Below, piece by piece: positions 15,454-23,847 of a DNA stretch of 40,702 bases; position 1 is the first letter of the stretch, and each line of letters opens with the position of its first letter. The position numbers were made by a program, and so were the translations under genes. The notes below the pieces were generated by a model. The model worked only from the letters and a program-made list of their open reading frames with translations, made no database searches and had not been told where the DNA came from. This DNA is from Candidatus Omnitrophota bacterium (lineage in GTDB: Bacteria > Omnitrophota > Omnitrophia > Omnitrophales > JACQLI01), in NCBI GenBank assembly GCA_016179745.1, contig JACPCP010000004.1, positions 1-40,702 of the forward strand, written 5' to 3'.

Positions 15454-16481
15454 AACTTTCGAAGACCCTTTTTCTCATCTTCCTCCTGGCCGGGCTGCTC
15501 GCTTACCATTTTTGGACCGGCAAATCCTCACGGGAGGCCGGGGCGGGCCTGGCGCCTGTGAAGCTCCTGGCCCTGCCCCCGGGCGATTTTGTCACGGCGC
15601 TTGAAATCGAAAATGAAGTCTCGAAGGAAAATATGTCGCTTGTCCGGGACGAGTCCGGTTGGCGGCTGGAATCACCCATCAGCTCCCCGGCTGAAAATTT
15701 TTTGGCGGAGGGGATGGCGAGCGCTCTCACGATGAGCCAGACCGCCAAGCGCTTCACGGTCGAAGATGAGAAATGGAAGGAATTCGGCTTCGACGAGGCC
15801 CAGCTCCGAATTGGGATCGAAACAAGAGACAACCCCGCCCGGCGCACCCTCCTTTTGGGAGGAGAATCGCCTGTTAGCCGGCTGGTTTACGCCCGCTGGG
15901 AGGGGGAGAAGGAATGTTTCCTCGTTGCCTCCGAGATCAAGGCGGCTTTTGACCGGACTGTTTACTCTCTCCGCCAGAAAAAGATTTTTCCGCTGAATTG
16001 GGACCAGGTGACCTGGCTCGAGGCCCAGATGGAAGGTCGGCGTTACCGGCTCGCCCGGGAAGGCGAAACGTGGCGTTGGCTCGAACCTCCCCTCGGGGCG
16101 GAAATTTCAGCTGAAAAGATCCTCGATTTGATCTATGCTTTCCGTTCCCTTTACGTGAAGGAGTTCCTGGACGGTGTGGACCCGGCGAAAAGGAAATTAG
16201 GGCTGGGAAAAGGTGAAAATTACCTGGCCCTGGGCGAGAAGTCGGGCGGGAGCGAAAAATTGATTCTGGGTTCGGCCGTCAGGGAAAAGGACGCCTTTTA
16301 CGCCCGCCGGGCAAGCGAAGACCTGGCGGTTCTTGTCTCCCGGGAAAATCTTCGTTCCCTTCTGGAAGCGCTCGACGTTACCTTTCACGAGGTCCAAACG
16401 AATGTCGATTCGGGAAAATCTGAGGCAGGTTCAGGAAAGAATCCAAAGGGCGGCCCAAAAGGCGGGAAGAGACCCGGCTGA
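15450..16481 (+). CDS. DUF4340-type exported protein
   Basis: A 343-residue protein: a signal or anchor helix (LFLIFLLAGLLAYHFW), then a repeated beta-rich domain with the DUF4340 flavour (MSLVRDESGWRLESPISSPAE, FGFDEAQLRIGIET, LLLGGESPVSRLVYAR, DRTVYSLRQKKIFPLNWDQV). DUF4340 genes regularly follow GldG-like genes, and here the GTG start overlaps the GldG stop (GTGA). The last 26 residues are Gly/Lys-rich and come from reading through the first 80 bp of the next gene in another frame. This suggests the original stop was lost, giving an artificial tail. The function in the transporter is unknown. Confidence 0.75.
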   Translation: MKLSKTLFLIFLLAGLLAYHFWTGKSSREAGAGLAPVKLLALPPGDFVTALEIENEVSKENMSLVRDESGWRLESPISSPAENFLAEGMASALTMSQTAKRFTVEDEKWKEFGFDEAQLRIGIETRDNPARRTLLLGGESPVSRLVYARWEGEKECFLVASEIKAAFDRTVYSLRQKKIFPLNWDQVTWLEAQMEGRRYRLAREGETWRWLEPPLGAEISAEKILDLIYAFRSLYVKEFLDGVDPAKRKLGLGKGENYLALGEKSGGSEKLILGSAVREKDAFYARRASEDLAVLVSRENLRSLLEALDVTFHEVQTNVDSGKSEAGSGKNPKGGPKGGKRPG

Positions 16482-17118
16482 GGTCCAACTGGTGCTGGTG
16501 ACGAAGACGGTTTCTGTGGAAAGGATTCGGGAGGCCTTCGAGGCGGGCCACCGGGATTTCGGGGAAAACCGGGTCCAGGAGCTCCTGGAAAAAAAGCCCC
16601 AGCTTCCCGCTGAAATTCGCTGGCATTTTATCGGCCATCTTCAGACCAACAAGGTGAAGTCCCTTTTGAATGGGTCGGGCGGGGCATCCTTCCTCGTGCA
16701 TTCGCTTGACCGGATTCCGTTGGCTGAGGAAATCGAAAAGCAGGCCGAAAAAAAAGGAATCGAAGTCGATGCGCTCCTGGAGGTGAATACCTCGGGCGAG
16801 GCGACGAAATCCGGATTTTCGCCCGAGGAATTCCCGGCCGCCCTTGAAAAAATCAAGGCGCTGAATCGAATTCGGGTCCGGGGTCTGATGACGATCGCCC
16901 CCCTGACCGAGGAGGAGCAAAAAATCCGCTCCAGTTTTCGAACGCTTCGAGAGCTCCGAGACCGGCTTTTTCCGAATTCGTCAGCAGGCCGACGAATTGG
17001 GGAGGGGGAGGCTCCCCTGGAGCTTTCGATGGGAATGAGTTCAGACTTTGAAATTGCGATCGAAGAAGGCGCCACGATCGTTCGAATCGGCTCAGCCGTT
17101 TTCGGCGAAAGAGAATAA
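16402..17118 (+). CDS. yggS: YggS/PROSC family PLP homeostasis protein
   Basis: About 238 residues from the ATG at 16402 (MSIRENLRQVQERI). It is a TIM-barrel PLP-binding protein. The PLP lysine is Lys35 in LVTKTVSVERI. The diagnostic GHRDFGENRVQELLEKK, WHFIGHLQTNKVKSL, LLEVNTSGEATKSGF, RGLMTIAPL and LSMGMSSDFEIAIEEGATIVRIGSAVFG are all present. The family buffers pyridoxal phosphate and affects amino-acid metabolism without a known catalytic reaction. The frame is open back to 16333, but MSIRENL is the usual start. The gene overlaps the DUF4340 gene by 80 bp and its TAA directly abuts the proC ATG. The yggS-proC-yggT order is a common bacterial arrangement. Confidence 0.93.
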   Translation: MSIRENLRQVQERIQRAAQKAGRDPAEVQLVLVTKTVSVERIREAFEAGHRDFGENRVQELLEKKPQLPAEIRWHFIGHLQTNKVKSLLNGSGGASFLVHSLDRIPLAEEIEKQAEKKGIEVDALLEVNTSGEATKSGFSPEEFPAALEKIKALNRIRVRGLMTIAPLTEEEQKIRSSFRTLRELRDRLFPNSSAGRRIGEGEAPLELSMGMSSDFEIAIEEGATIVRIGSAVFGERE

Positions 17119-17925
17119 ATGAAACTGAAAAAACGGATTGGGATCATTGGCTGCGGGAACATGGGCGGGGCCATCTTGGCCGGGCTCCTCCAGAACCGGA
17201 TTGTGTCCGCTTCTCAAATCTCGGTTTACGACAAGGTCCTTTCGAAGGCAAAAACCTTTGCCCGGCAGTGGAAGACGAGGCCTGGAAAGGGAAACGCCGA
17301 TGTCGTTCGTCGGTCGGACATTATCCTCCTGGCTGTGAAACCGCAGGACCTTTTCGAGGCGGCAAAGGAATTTCAAGGCGCCTTCGACTCCCGTCACGTC
17401 GTGATCAGCATTCTGGCGGGGACGCCCATTGCCAAAGTTCGCCGGGCCGTCGGTCCCCGGCCGGCGATTATTCGGGCGATGCCCAACCTGGGGGCCCAAG
17501 TGGGGTCAGCCATCACGGCGATTACGGGAAATCAGACACGAGCAATCCAAGAAGCCGAGGCCATTTTTTCCGGCTGTGGCGCCACCGTCCGGCTTTCGGA
17601 AAAATATTTTGATCTCGTCACCGCCATTTCGGGAAGCGGCCCGGCCTATTTTTTCCTTTTGATGGAACTTTTGGCGAAAGAGGCGAAGGCCCACGGACTT
17701 TCGGAATCCGTGGCCCGGGAGCTCGCCGTTCAAACGGCGGTGGGCGCCGGGCTTTTGGCCCGCCGGTCCAAACTTTCGCCGGCCGAACTTCGCCGGCAAG
17801 TCACCTCCAGGGGCGGGACGACGCCAGCGGCTCTCGCAGTTTTTGAGAAAGAAGGTTTGGAAAAAATTGTCTCCAAAGGTCTCAAGGCGGCCCTCCGCCG
17901 GGGCCGTCAATTGGCGAGGAGGTAA
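17119..17925 (+). CDS. proC: Pyrroline-5-carboxylate reductase
   Basis: Last step of proline synthesis: NAD(P)H-dependent reduction of 1-pyrroline-5-carboxylate in the cytoplasm. The 268-residue protein has the Rossmann start RIGIIGCGNMGGAILAGLL, ILLAVKPQDL, VISILAGTPIAKVRR, RAMPNLGAQVGSAI, and the C-terminal dimer/active-site helix ISGSGPAYFFLLMELLAKEA, followed by VTSRGGTTPAAL in place of the common SPGGTT. It starts at the base after the yggS stop and ends 2 bp before yggT. All core motifs are intact. Confidence 0.95.
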   Translation: MKLKKRIGIIGCGNMGGAILAGLLQNRIVSASQISVYDKVLSKAKTFARQWKTRPGKGNADVVRRSDIILLAVKPQDLFEAAKEFQGAFDSRHVVISILAGTPIAKVRRAVGPRPAIIRAMPNLGAQVGSAITAITGNQTRAIQEAEAIFSGCGATVRLSEKYFDLVTAISGSGPAYFFLLMELLAKEAKAHGLSESVARELAVQTAVGAGLLARRSKLSPAELRRQVTSRGGTTPAALAVFEKEGLEKIVSKGLKAALRRGRQLARR

Positions 17926-17927
17926 AA

Positions 17928-18233
17928 ATGTTTGTCCTGGCTCAGCTTTTTTCCAGTCTGGCGCTTCTGGCCAGTATGATTTTCAAATTTCTTTATTTTC
18001 TTCTCGTCCTCCGGATTCTCCTCTCGTGGTTTCAGGTGGATCCTTACAACGCCGTGGTGAGCGCCCTTTATCAAATCACCGACCCCCTGCTGATTCCCTT
18101 TCGAAAAATCCCGCTCCGGGTGGGGATGATTGATTTCACGCCGCTTCTGGCCTTCCTGGCCCTGAGCTTCCTCGATCATTTTGTGGTCGGCACGTTGTCG
18201 CAGATGGCCTTTCGGCTGGCCGGTGGGTCATGA
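17928..18233 (+). CDS. yggT: YggT family membrane protein
   Basis: A 101-residue protein with two hydrophobic regions flanking the family signature VLRILLSWFQVDPYNAVVSALYQITDPLLIPFRKI. This is a YggT/CcmB3-type protein found behind proC or yggS in many bacteria and plastids. It is linked to membrane or cell-division site organisation and ion homeostasis, but the biochemical role is unclear. Its stop overlaps the next ATG (ATGA), so it is coupled to the phosphorylase gene. Confidence 0.9.
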   Translation: MFVLAQLFSSLALLASMIFKFLYFLLVLRILLSWFQVDPYNAVVSALYQITDPLLIPFRKIPLRVGMIDFTPLLAFLALSFLDHFVVGTLSQMAFRLAGGS

Positions 18234-19057
18234 AACCCGGTTCCCTTCGGCAAAGGCTTGAAGAGTCGCTCGGGGCGGTTCGAAAAATCACGTCCTGGAC
18301 GCCCGAGGTGGCCATCATTTTAGGGACCGGCCTCGGAAATTTGGCCCGGCGGATCAAAACCGAGGTGGAAGTCACTTACTCCGGGATCCCTCATTTTCCC
18401 AGGGTAACGGTCGAGTCCCACGCCGGGAAACTGGTCCTGGGGACCTTGAGCGGGAAGAAGGTGGCGGCCCTGGAAGGGCGCTTCCACGCCTATGAAGGCT
18501 ATTCGATGGAGGAGGTGACCTTTCCGGTCCGGCTGATTCACGAGCTGGGGGCGAAAATTTTGGTGGTCTCCAACGCCGCCGGGGGAATCAATCTGAATTA
18601 CAAGAAAGGCGACCTTGTCCTGATCGAAGACCACATCAATTTGATGGGTGTGAACCCTCTGATCGGCCCCAACGACGACCGCCTCGGCCCGAGGTTTCCC
18701 GATTTGTCCCAGCCTTACTCCAAAAGATTGATCCAATTGACGGAGGCGGCGGCCGGGGCGTTGAAGCTTCAGGTCCGCCGTGGGGTTTATTTGGCGGTCA
18801 CGGGTCCCAACCTGGAAACCCGGGCCGAATACCGGATGATTCAACGTCTCGGCGCCGATTTGGTGGGGATGTCCACCGTGCCCGAGGTCCTGGCCGGCGT
18901 CCACATGGGAATGGAAATTCTGGGCGTGAGCGTAGTGACCGACGTTTGCGACCCCGACCACCTCGAGCCCGTCGATATCAAGGAAATCATCGCGACGGCG
19001 AACGAGGCCGGCCCGAAACTTGACCGGTTGATCGAAGCCGCCCTTCAGAAATTCTAA
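18230..19057 (+). CDS. Purine nucleoside phosphorylase (PNP/MTAP family)
   Basis: A 275-residue NP-II family enzyme of purine salvage: phosphorolysis of a purine nucleoside to base plus ribose 1-phosphate. Seen are IILGTGLGNLARRI, VESHAGKLVLG, the phosphate/ribose loop EGRFHAYEGYSMEEVTFPVRL, SNAAGGINLNYKKGDLVLIEDHINL, GPNLETRAEYRMIQRLGADLVGMSTVPE and the base-pocket strand GVSVVTDVCDPDHLEP. The last has Asp where trimeric guanosine/inosine PNPs usually have Asn (the VTN/ITN position); Asp there is associated with 6-aminopurine recognition in MTA phosphorylase. So adenosine-type or MTA-like substrates are possible. It overlaps yggT by 4 bp and precedes ileS by 3 bp. Confidence 0.88.
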   Translation: MKPGSLRQRLEESLGAVRKITSWTPEVAIILGTGLGNLARRIKTEVEVTYSGIPHFPRVTVESHAGKLVLGTLSGKKVAALEGRFHAYEGYSMEEVTFPVRLIHELGAKILVVSNAAGGINLNYKKGDLVLIEDHINLMGVNPLIGPNDDRLGPRFPDLSQPYSKRLIQLTEAAAGALKLQVRRGVYLAVTGPNLETRAEYRMIQRLGADLVGMSTVPEVLAGVHMGMEILGVSVVTDVCDPDHLEPVDIKEIIATANEAGPKLDRLIEAALQKF

Positions 19058-19060
19058 TCG

Positions 19061-21862
19061 ATGACCCAGGAAACCCATTACAAAGAAACACTCAATCTGC
19101 CCAAAACCGCCTTCCCGATGAAAGGGGAGCTCCCGAAGCGGGAGCCGGAGCAGCTCAAGCGTTGGGCCGAGGAAGGGCTTTATGAACGGATTCATAAGAA
19201 AGGGGTCCCGGGACCACCATTCATTCTTCACGACGGGCCGCCCTACGCCAACGGTCCCATTCACATGGGCCACGCCCTGAATAAAATCCTGAAGGACCTC
19301 ATCGTCAAATACAAAACCATGCGGGGCTTCAGCGTGCCCTACGTCCCCGGCTGGGATTGCCACGGACTCCCCATCGAGCATTCGCTCCTGAAGGAGATGA
19401 AGAAACGGAAGGATGAAATCCCGCAGGTCGAATTCCGGAAAAAGGCGAGGGCCTATGCTGAGAAATATGTCGGGATTCAACGGGAGGAATTCATCCGCCT
19501 CGGTGTCTTCGGCGATTGGCAGCGGCCGTATTTGACCATGGATTACGGTTACCAGGCGGCCATTGCGGAAAGTTTCCTGACGCTTTTTCGGCGGGGGTTT
19601 ATCGACGAGCGCCGCAAACCGGTTCCCTGGTGCTTTGAATGTGAGACGGCCCTGGCCGATGCCGAGCTCGAATATGAAGACAAAACCTCTTCCTCGGTGA
19701 CGGTGGCGTTTCCGGTCCAGCCGAAGGGGAAGTGGGCCCCGGGGCCGGTCTTTGTTTTGGTTTGGACCACAACGCCCTGGACGCTTCCTGCCAATGTGGC
19801 TCTGGCCTTTCACCCGGACCTTACCTACGTGGCGGCGAAGACCGAGAACGGGACTTTTATTTTTGCCGAGACGCTCCAGGAAGGCCTTCGGGCCAAACTC
19901 GGCTGGAAGCAATTTGAGATCGTCAGCCGATTTTCCAAATCGGATTTTCCCTTTACGGAGGCGGCGCACCCTTTTCTCGACCGTCCCTCCAAACGGATTT
20001 TCGCCGATTTTGTTTCGCAGTCCGAGGGCACGGGGATCGTTCACATTGCCCCGGGGCACGGCGAGGAGGATTACCAGGCCGGCCATTTAAAGGAAGGGCT
20101 GCCGGTCCTCTCGCCCGTGGATGAGAGGGGGAGGTTCACGAAGGAGTTTCCGCCCTGTCAGGGGGTCCCTGTCTTCAAGGCCAATGAGATGATCGCAGCC
20201 CTCCTTCGGGAAAAGGGGAGGCTCCTTCACGAGGAGAAAGTCCGGCATTCTTATCCCCATTGCTGGCGGTGCAAGAACCCGGTGATTTTCCGGGCGGCGC
20301 TGCAATGGTTCCTCAAGGTGGACCACGAGTCGCTCCGCCGGAAATCCAGCGAGGCGATCCAAAATAAAATCCAGTTTTTTCCCTCGTGGGGGAAGAATCG
20401 AATCGGTTCGATGGTTGAGACCCGGCCCGACTGGTGCCTTTCGAGGCAGCGTTCCTGGGGCGTCCCGGTCCCGATTATCCGCTGCCGGGGCTGCGGGAAG
20501 ATTTTCGCCGAGGAGACGAGGGAAAAAATTGTGGAGGCGTTTCGCCGGGACGGGGCCGATGCCTGGTTCGAAAGGCCGGCCGAGGACTTCCTGGAGGGAA
20601 AACCTTCCTGCTGCCCTCGGCCGAAACTTGAAAAGGAAACGGACATTCTCGATGTGTGGTTCGATTCGGGCGTCAGCCACCAAGCCGTCCTGAAAAAAAA
20701 TCCTGAGCTCCGTTTCCCGGCGGATCTTTATCTGGAGGGCTCGGACCAGCACCGGGGGTGGTTTCAGGTCTCGCTCCTGACCGGAATGGCCCTGGAGGGC
20801 CGGCCGCCTTTTGAGGCTGTCCTGACGCACGGGTTTGTGGTGGACGGGGAGGGACGGAAGATGTCGAAATCCTTCGGTAACGTGATTTCCCCCCAGGAGG
20901 TGACTCAGGAGTTCGGGGCGGACGTGCTCCGGCTGTGGGTGGGGGCCTGCGATTACGAATCCGATATCCGCCTCTCGAAGGAAATTTTAAAACAGCTGGT
21001 CGAGTCCTACCGGAAGATTCGCAACACCTTTCGGTATCTCTTGGGAAATTTGGCCGACTTTAACCCCCAAAAAGACCGGGTCCCTTTCGAAAAGATGGAA
21101 CCCCTGGACCGGTGGGCGCTCGCCAAATGCCTCAAGCTGGCCGCCGAAGTCACCGGGCATTACGAACGGTTTGAATTTCACCCGGTCTCCCGGAAGGTCT
21201 ACGAGTTTGCGACCGTGGATTTGAGCGCCTTTTATTTCGACGTCCTGAAGGACCGGCTCTACACCGCCCGGAAGGATTCGCCGAAACGCCGCTCGGCCCA
21301 GACGGCGCTTTTCCTCATTTTAAGAAATCTGGTCAAACTCCTGGCGCCCATCCTTCCCTTCACGATGGAGGAGGTGTGGCAGAGTTATCAGATCGAGGAG
21401 GGGGTCCGGAGCGTTCACGAGGCTGACTGGCCGAAGGAACATTCGGAACTTGTGGACGAAGCGTCCCTCCGGGACTGGCAGGACTTCCTTTCGATTCGGG
21501 ACCTCGTGAACCGGGAACTGGAGCGGAAACGGGAGGCGAAACTGATCGGAAGCCCGCTCGAGGCCCAAGTGGAGCTTGCGGCCGGCGATTCAGAACTGGC
21601 GGGCTTCCTCAAACGGCTCGAACCCCACCTCGCCTTCGCCCTGGTGGTTTCCCAGGTCAAAATTTTACAGGAACCCGGGCCCGGGGACTGGACGGCGGGC
21701 TCTGTGACGACGCCCTCCGACGGAAAGACCCGGCCGCTCAGCCTCCGGGTTTCAAAAGCGGACGGCGAAAAGTGCGTCCGCTGCTGGAATTATTCCCGCT
21801 CTGTCGGAAAAAACGCCCGTCACCCAAAAATTTGTGACAAATGTGTTGAAGCTCTAGAGTAA
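19061..21862 (+). CDS. ileS: Isoleucyl-tRNA synthetase
   Basis: A 933-residue class Ia synthetase that charges tRNA-Ile and edits valine. The HIGH motif is HMGH at residues 68-71 (GPPYANGPIHMGHALNKILKD), followed by the YVPGWDCHGLPIE segment. The editing domain includes WTTTPWTLPANVA and the GTGIVHIAPGHGEEDY loop. KMSKS is at residues 600-604 (GRKMSKSFGNVISP). A C-terminal zinc site of two Cys pairs (CVRCW and CDKC) closes the chain, as in the bacterial type. All parts are complete. The ATG lies 3 bp after the phosphorylase stop. The C-terminal zinc finger indicates the ileS1 form, which tends to be mupirocin-sensitive; that is family knowledge. Confidence 0.97.
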   Translation: MTQETHYKETLNLPKTAFPMKGELPKREPEQLKRWAEEGLYERIHKKGVPGPPFILHDGPPYANGPIHMGHALNKILKDLIVKYKTMRGFSVPYVPGWDCHGLPIEHSLLKEMKKRKDEIPQVEFRKKARAYAEKYVGIQREEFIRLGVFGDWQRPYLTMDYGYQAAIAESFLTLFRRGFIDERRKPVPWCFECETALADAELEYEDKTSSSVTVAFPVQPKGKWAPGPVFVLVWTTTPWTLPANVALAFHPDLTYVAAKTENGTFIFAETLQEGLRAKLGWKQFEIVSRFSKSDFPFTEAAHPFLDRPSKRIFADFVSQSEGTGIVHIAPGHGEEDYQAGHLKEGLPVLSPVDERGRFTKEFPPCQGVPVFKANEMIAALLREKGRLLHEEKVRHSYPHCWRCKNPVIFRAALQWFLKVDHESLRRKSSEAIQNKIQFFPSWGKNRIGSMVETRPDWCLSRQRSWGVPVPIIRCRGCGKIFAEETREKIVEAFRRDGADAWFERPAEDFLEGKPSCCPRPKLEKETDILDVWFDSGVSHQAVLKKNPELRFPADLYLEGSDQHRGWFQVSLLTGMALEGRPPFEAVLTHGFVVDGEGRKMSKSFGNVISPQEVTQEFGADVLRLWVGACDYESDIRLSKEILKQLVESYRKIRNTFRYLLGNLADFNPQKDRVPFEKMEPLDRWALAKCLKLAAEVTGHYERFEFHPVSRKVYEFATVDLSAFYFDVLKDRLYTARKDSPKRRSAQTALFLILRNLVKLLAPILPFTMEEVWQSYQIEEGVRSVHEADWPKEHSELVDEASLRDWQDFLSIRDLVNRELERKREAKLIGSPLEAQVELAAGDSELAGFLKRLEPHLAFALVVSQVKILQEPGPGDWTAGSVTTPSDGKTRPLSLRVSKADGEKCVRCWNYSRSVGKNARHPKICDKCVEALE

Positions 21863-21874
21863 ATCTCCGATAAT
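21846..21874 (+). promoter_or_regulatory. Promoter upstream of the histidine kinase
   Basis: TTGAAG (21846-21851), a 17-bp spacer and GATAAT (21869-21874), partly inside the 3' end of ileS. An AAAGGAGAG Shine-Dalgarno at 21923-21931 precedes the GTG at 21942. The palindrome CTCTAGAG occurs in the promoter spacer (21852-21859) and again just before the start codon (21933-21940), a possible regulator site. Confidence 0.5.
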
Positions 21875-21941
21875 ACAATACCGAATTAGACGTCATCATC
21901 CTTCGAGCGTTAAAGACGTAACAAAGGAGAGACTCTAGAGA

Positions 21942-23498
21942 GTGATTCCGTCCGAGAGAAGACCGAAGCGGATCCTCGAAACGTTACTTCCTTTCTTTAC
22001 ACTCTTTGTTTTAAGTTTTACCGTCCTCTCACTCGCTATTTATCTTGTCGATACCCGTTTTCCCAATCTGGTGAATTGGCACCCGCTCGTCTGGATCGCC
22101 CTGATTGCCGCCTTTACGGCCGGCAGTTACCCGTCGATCGATCAATTCTACGGCTGGCTTCTCCGGCGGGTCCTTTTTCCCGAAAGGAGCCAGGTCCCGC
22201 ACTTTCTCAAGCATCTTTCCGAGGAGATTCGGGCGACCACGGACCTTTCCGAACTGGCCAATCTTCTGGTGAATTCCCTGGGGGAAGTCTGCCAGTTTAA
22301 AACTGTTTCCCTCTCGGCCCGGGAACCAAGAGGGGAACGGTATGTCGTAATTTCCGCCCACGGCTGGAACGTTTCTGATTACCGCAAGGTCCGGCTCGAG
22401 GCCACCAGCCCGCTGGTGGAGCTGATGAAGGCGGCCCAGCCCAAGTCCCTGCTCCGGGAAAAAGTCATTCAGTCGCTCTCCTGGCAGGAGTCGAATCAAA
22501 TCACCGTCCACTTTGAGGCCCTCCGGGCGACCTGTGTGGTCCCGCTTTGGGTCAAATCAAAACTGGTGGGGTCAATCAACCTTTTGGCCTCTTCTTCCGA
22601 ACAGGCCCTTAACGAAGAGGACCTTTTGATGCTGGAAGAATTCGGCCGTGAGGTGGCGCCCAGCGTTTGGAAGGCCCTCCTAATCGACGAGATCCAAAAA
22701 ATAAACCGGGAACTCCAGGACAGCCGGTCTCGGATCCTCCAAAACGCCAAGCTGACGGCCATCGAACAACTGGCCACGGGGATCGCCCACGAGATCCACA
22801 ACCCGCTGACCATCATTTCCGGCAAGGCGCAGGTGCTTTTGCTTCAGAAAGACCGGAAGATCTACGACGAGAAGGTGGAGGAGGTCTTGAAGACCGTGGT
22901 CAAGCAGACCCGGCGGGCAGCCGATATTACCAAGAAGTTGCTCATGTTCTCCCGGGCTTCTGCCTCTCCCCGGGAAAAGCTCAAGCTCGAGACGGTCCTG
23001 GAAGACACGTTTTCATTGATCGCCTATCAGATGTCCCTCGAGGGAGTGGAGATCGAGCGCCTCGTCGCCCAGGACCTGCCGGATTTTTTTGGGAACACTC
23101 AGGAGCTCCGGGAGGTTTTTCTCAATCTGATTTTGAACGCCGTCCAGGCGACGGGCCCCGGCGGGCGGGTTCAGATTGAAATTACGTTTCACAAGGCGGA
23201 CAAGGTGTTCCTGCTTCGGGTGCGGGACAACGGCCCGGGGATTTCGGGCGAAAATTTGGAGAGGATTTTTAACCCGTTCTTTACCACCCGGACGGACGGG
23301 CTGGGGCTGGGGCTATTTGTGACCCAGCAGATTGTCCACCGTTACGGGGGTTCGATTCGGCTGGAGAGCGAGCCGGGAGAGGGGACCCTGGTGGTGATTG
23401 AGCTGCCTCTCGAACCGGAGGCCGCTCCAAACGCAGTTTCGGTGATTCCCGAGAAAGGAGGGAAAGAGTTCCATGACACGGCTTCTGGTCGTCGATGA
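21942..23498 (+). CDS. Membrane-anchored sensor histidine kinase with GAF domain
   Basis: A 518-residue kinase. Two N-terminal transmembrane helices (LLPFFTLFVLSFTVLSLAIYLV and LVWIALIAAFTAG) are followed by a GAF-like sensor domain (about 90-240), a short coiled coil, the HisKA H-box with His283 in GIAHEIHNPLTIISGKAQVLL, the N-box FLNLILNAVQA, G1 VRDNGPGIS, and G2 GLGLGLFVTQQIVHRYGG. All ATPase boxes are present, so it is active by sequence. The GTG start has a purine-rich Shine-Dalgarno. The response-regulator gene begins inside its last 26 bp. The signal sensed is unknown, since GAF domains bind varied ligands. Confidence 0.93.
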   Translation: MIPSERRPKRILETLLPFFTLFVLSFTVLSLAIYLVDTRFPNLVNWHPLVWIALIAAFTAGSYPSIDQFYGWLLRRVLFPERSQVPHFLKHLSEEIRATTDLSELANLLVNSLGEVCQFKTVSLSAREPRGERYVVISAHGWNVSDYRKVRLEATSPLVELMKAAQPKSLLREKVIQSLSWQESNQITVHFEALRATCVVPLWVKSKLVGSINLLASSSEQALNEEDLLMLEEFGREVAPSVWKALLIDEIQKINRELQDSRSRILQNAKLTAIEQLATGIAHEIHNPLTIISGKAQVLLLQKDRKIYDEKVEEVLKTVVKQTRRAADITKKLLMFSRASASPREKLKLETVLEDTFSLIAYQMSLEGVEIERLVAQDLPDFFGNTQELREVFLNLILNAVQATGPGGRVQIEITFHKADKVFLLRVRDNGPGISGENLERIFNPFFTTRTDGLGLGLFVTQQIVHRYGGSIRLESEPGEGTLVVIELPLEPEAAPNAVSVIPEKGGKEFHDTASGRR

Positions 23499-23847
23499 TG
23501 AGCCTGAGATCTGCGAATTCCTGAAAACATTCTTCGAGGACCGGGACTTTCAAGTGGAGACCGCCGGGTCCGGAGAGGCGGCGCTCAAGTCGGCCGAGAC
23601 CTTCTGTCCGCAGGTGATCCTTCTCGATATCAAAATGGGCGACGTGGACGGGCTCGAGGTGCTGAAGAAGGTGAAACAGGCGAATCCGAAGGTCAAAGTC
23701 ATTATGGTGACGGCCCTGGAGACAACCGATAAGATTGAGGCGGCGATGCGTCTGGGGGCGGATAATTACATCACAAAGCCCCTCAGCCTCGAATATCTGG
23801 AGAACGACGTCCGGGAAAAAATCTCGAGTCTCGCCGCCAAGCCTTGA
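23473..23847 (+). CDS. Single-domain response regulator
   Basis: A 124-residue stand-alone receiver (CheY-like). The acidic pocket is Asp8-Asp9, the phosphoacceptor is Asp52 (VILLDIKMGDVDG), the switch Thr is in VIMVTALET, and the Lys is in YITKPLS. There is no output domain, so the signal probably passes by protein contact, plausibly to the HD-GYP protein made from the next gene. An unusually good Shine-Dalgarno, AAAGGAGGG, sits about 10 nt before the ATG inside the kinase gene. The stop overlaps the next TTG start (TTGA). Confidence 0.93.
   Translation: MTRLLVVDDEPEICEFLKTFFEDRDFQVETAGSGEAALKSAETFCPQVILLDIKMGDVDGLEVLKKVKQANPKVKVIMVTALETTDKIEAAMRLGADNYITKPLSLEYLENDVREKISSLAAKP

Noticed and set aside
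18320-20086. 588-codon open frame on the minus strand
   Set aside because: It lies fully opposite the phosphorylase and ileS genes, has no recognisable motif, and results from high GC and codon bias.
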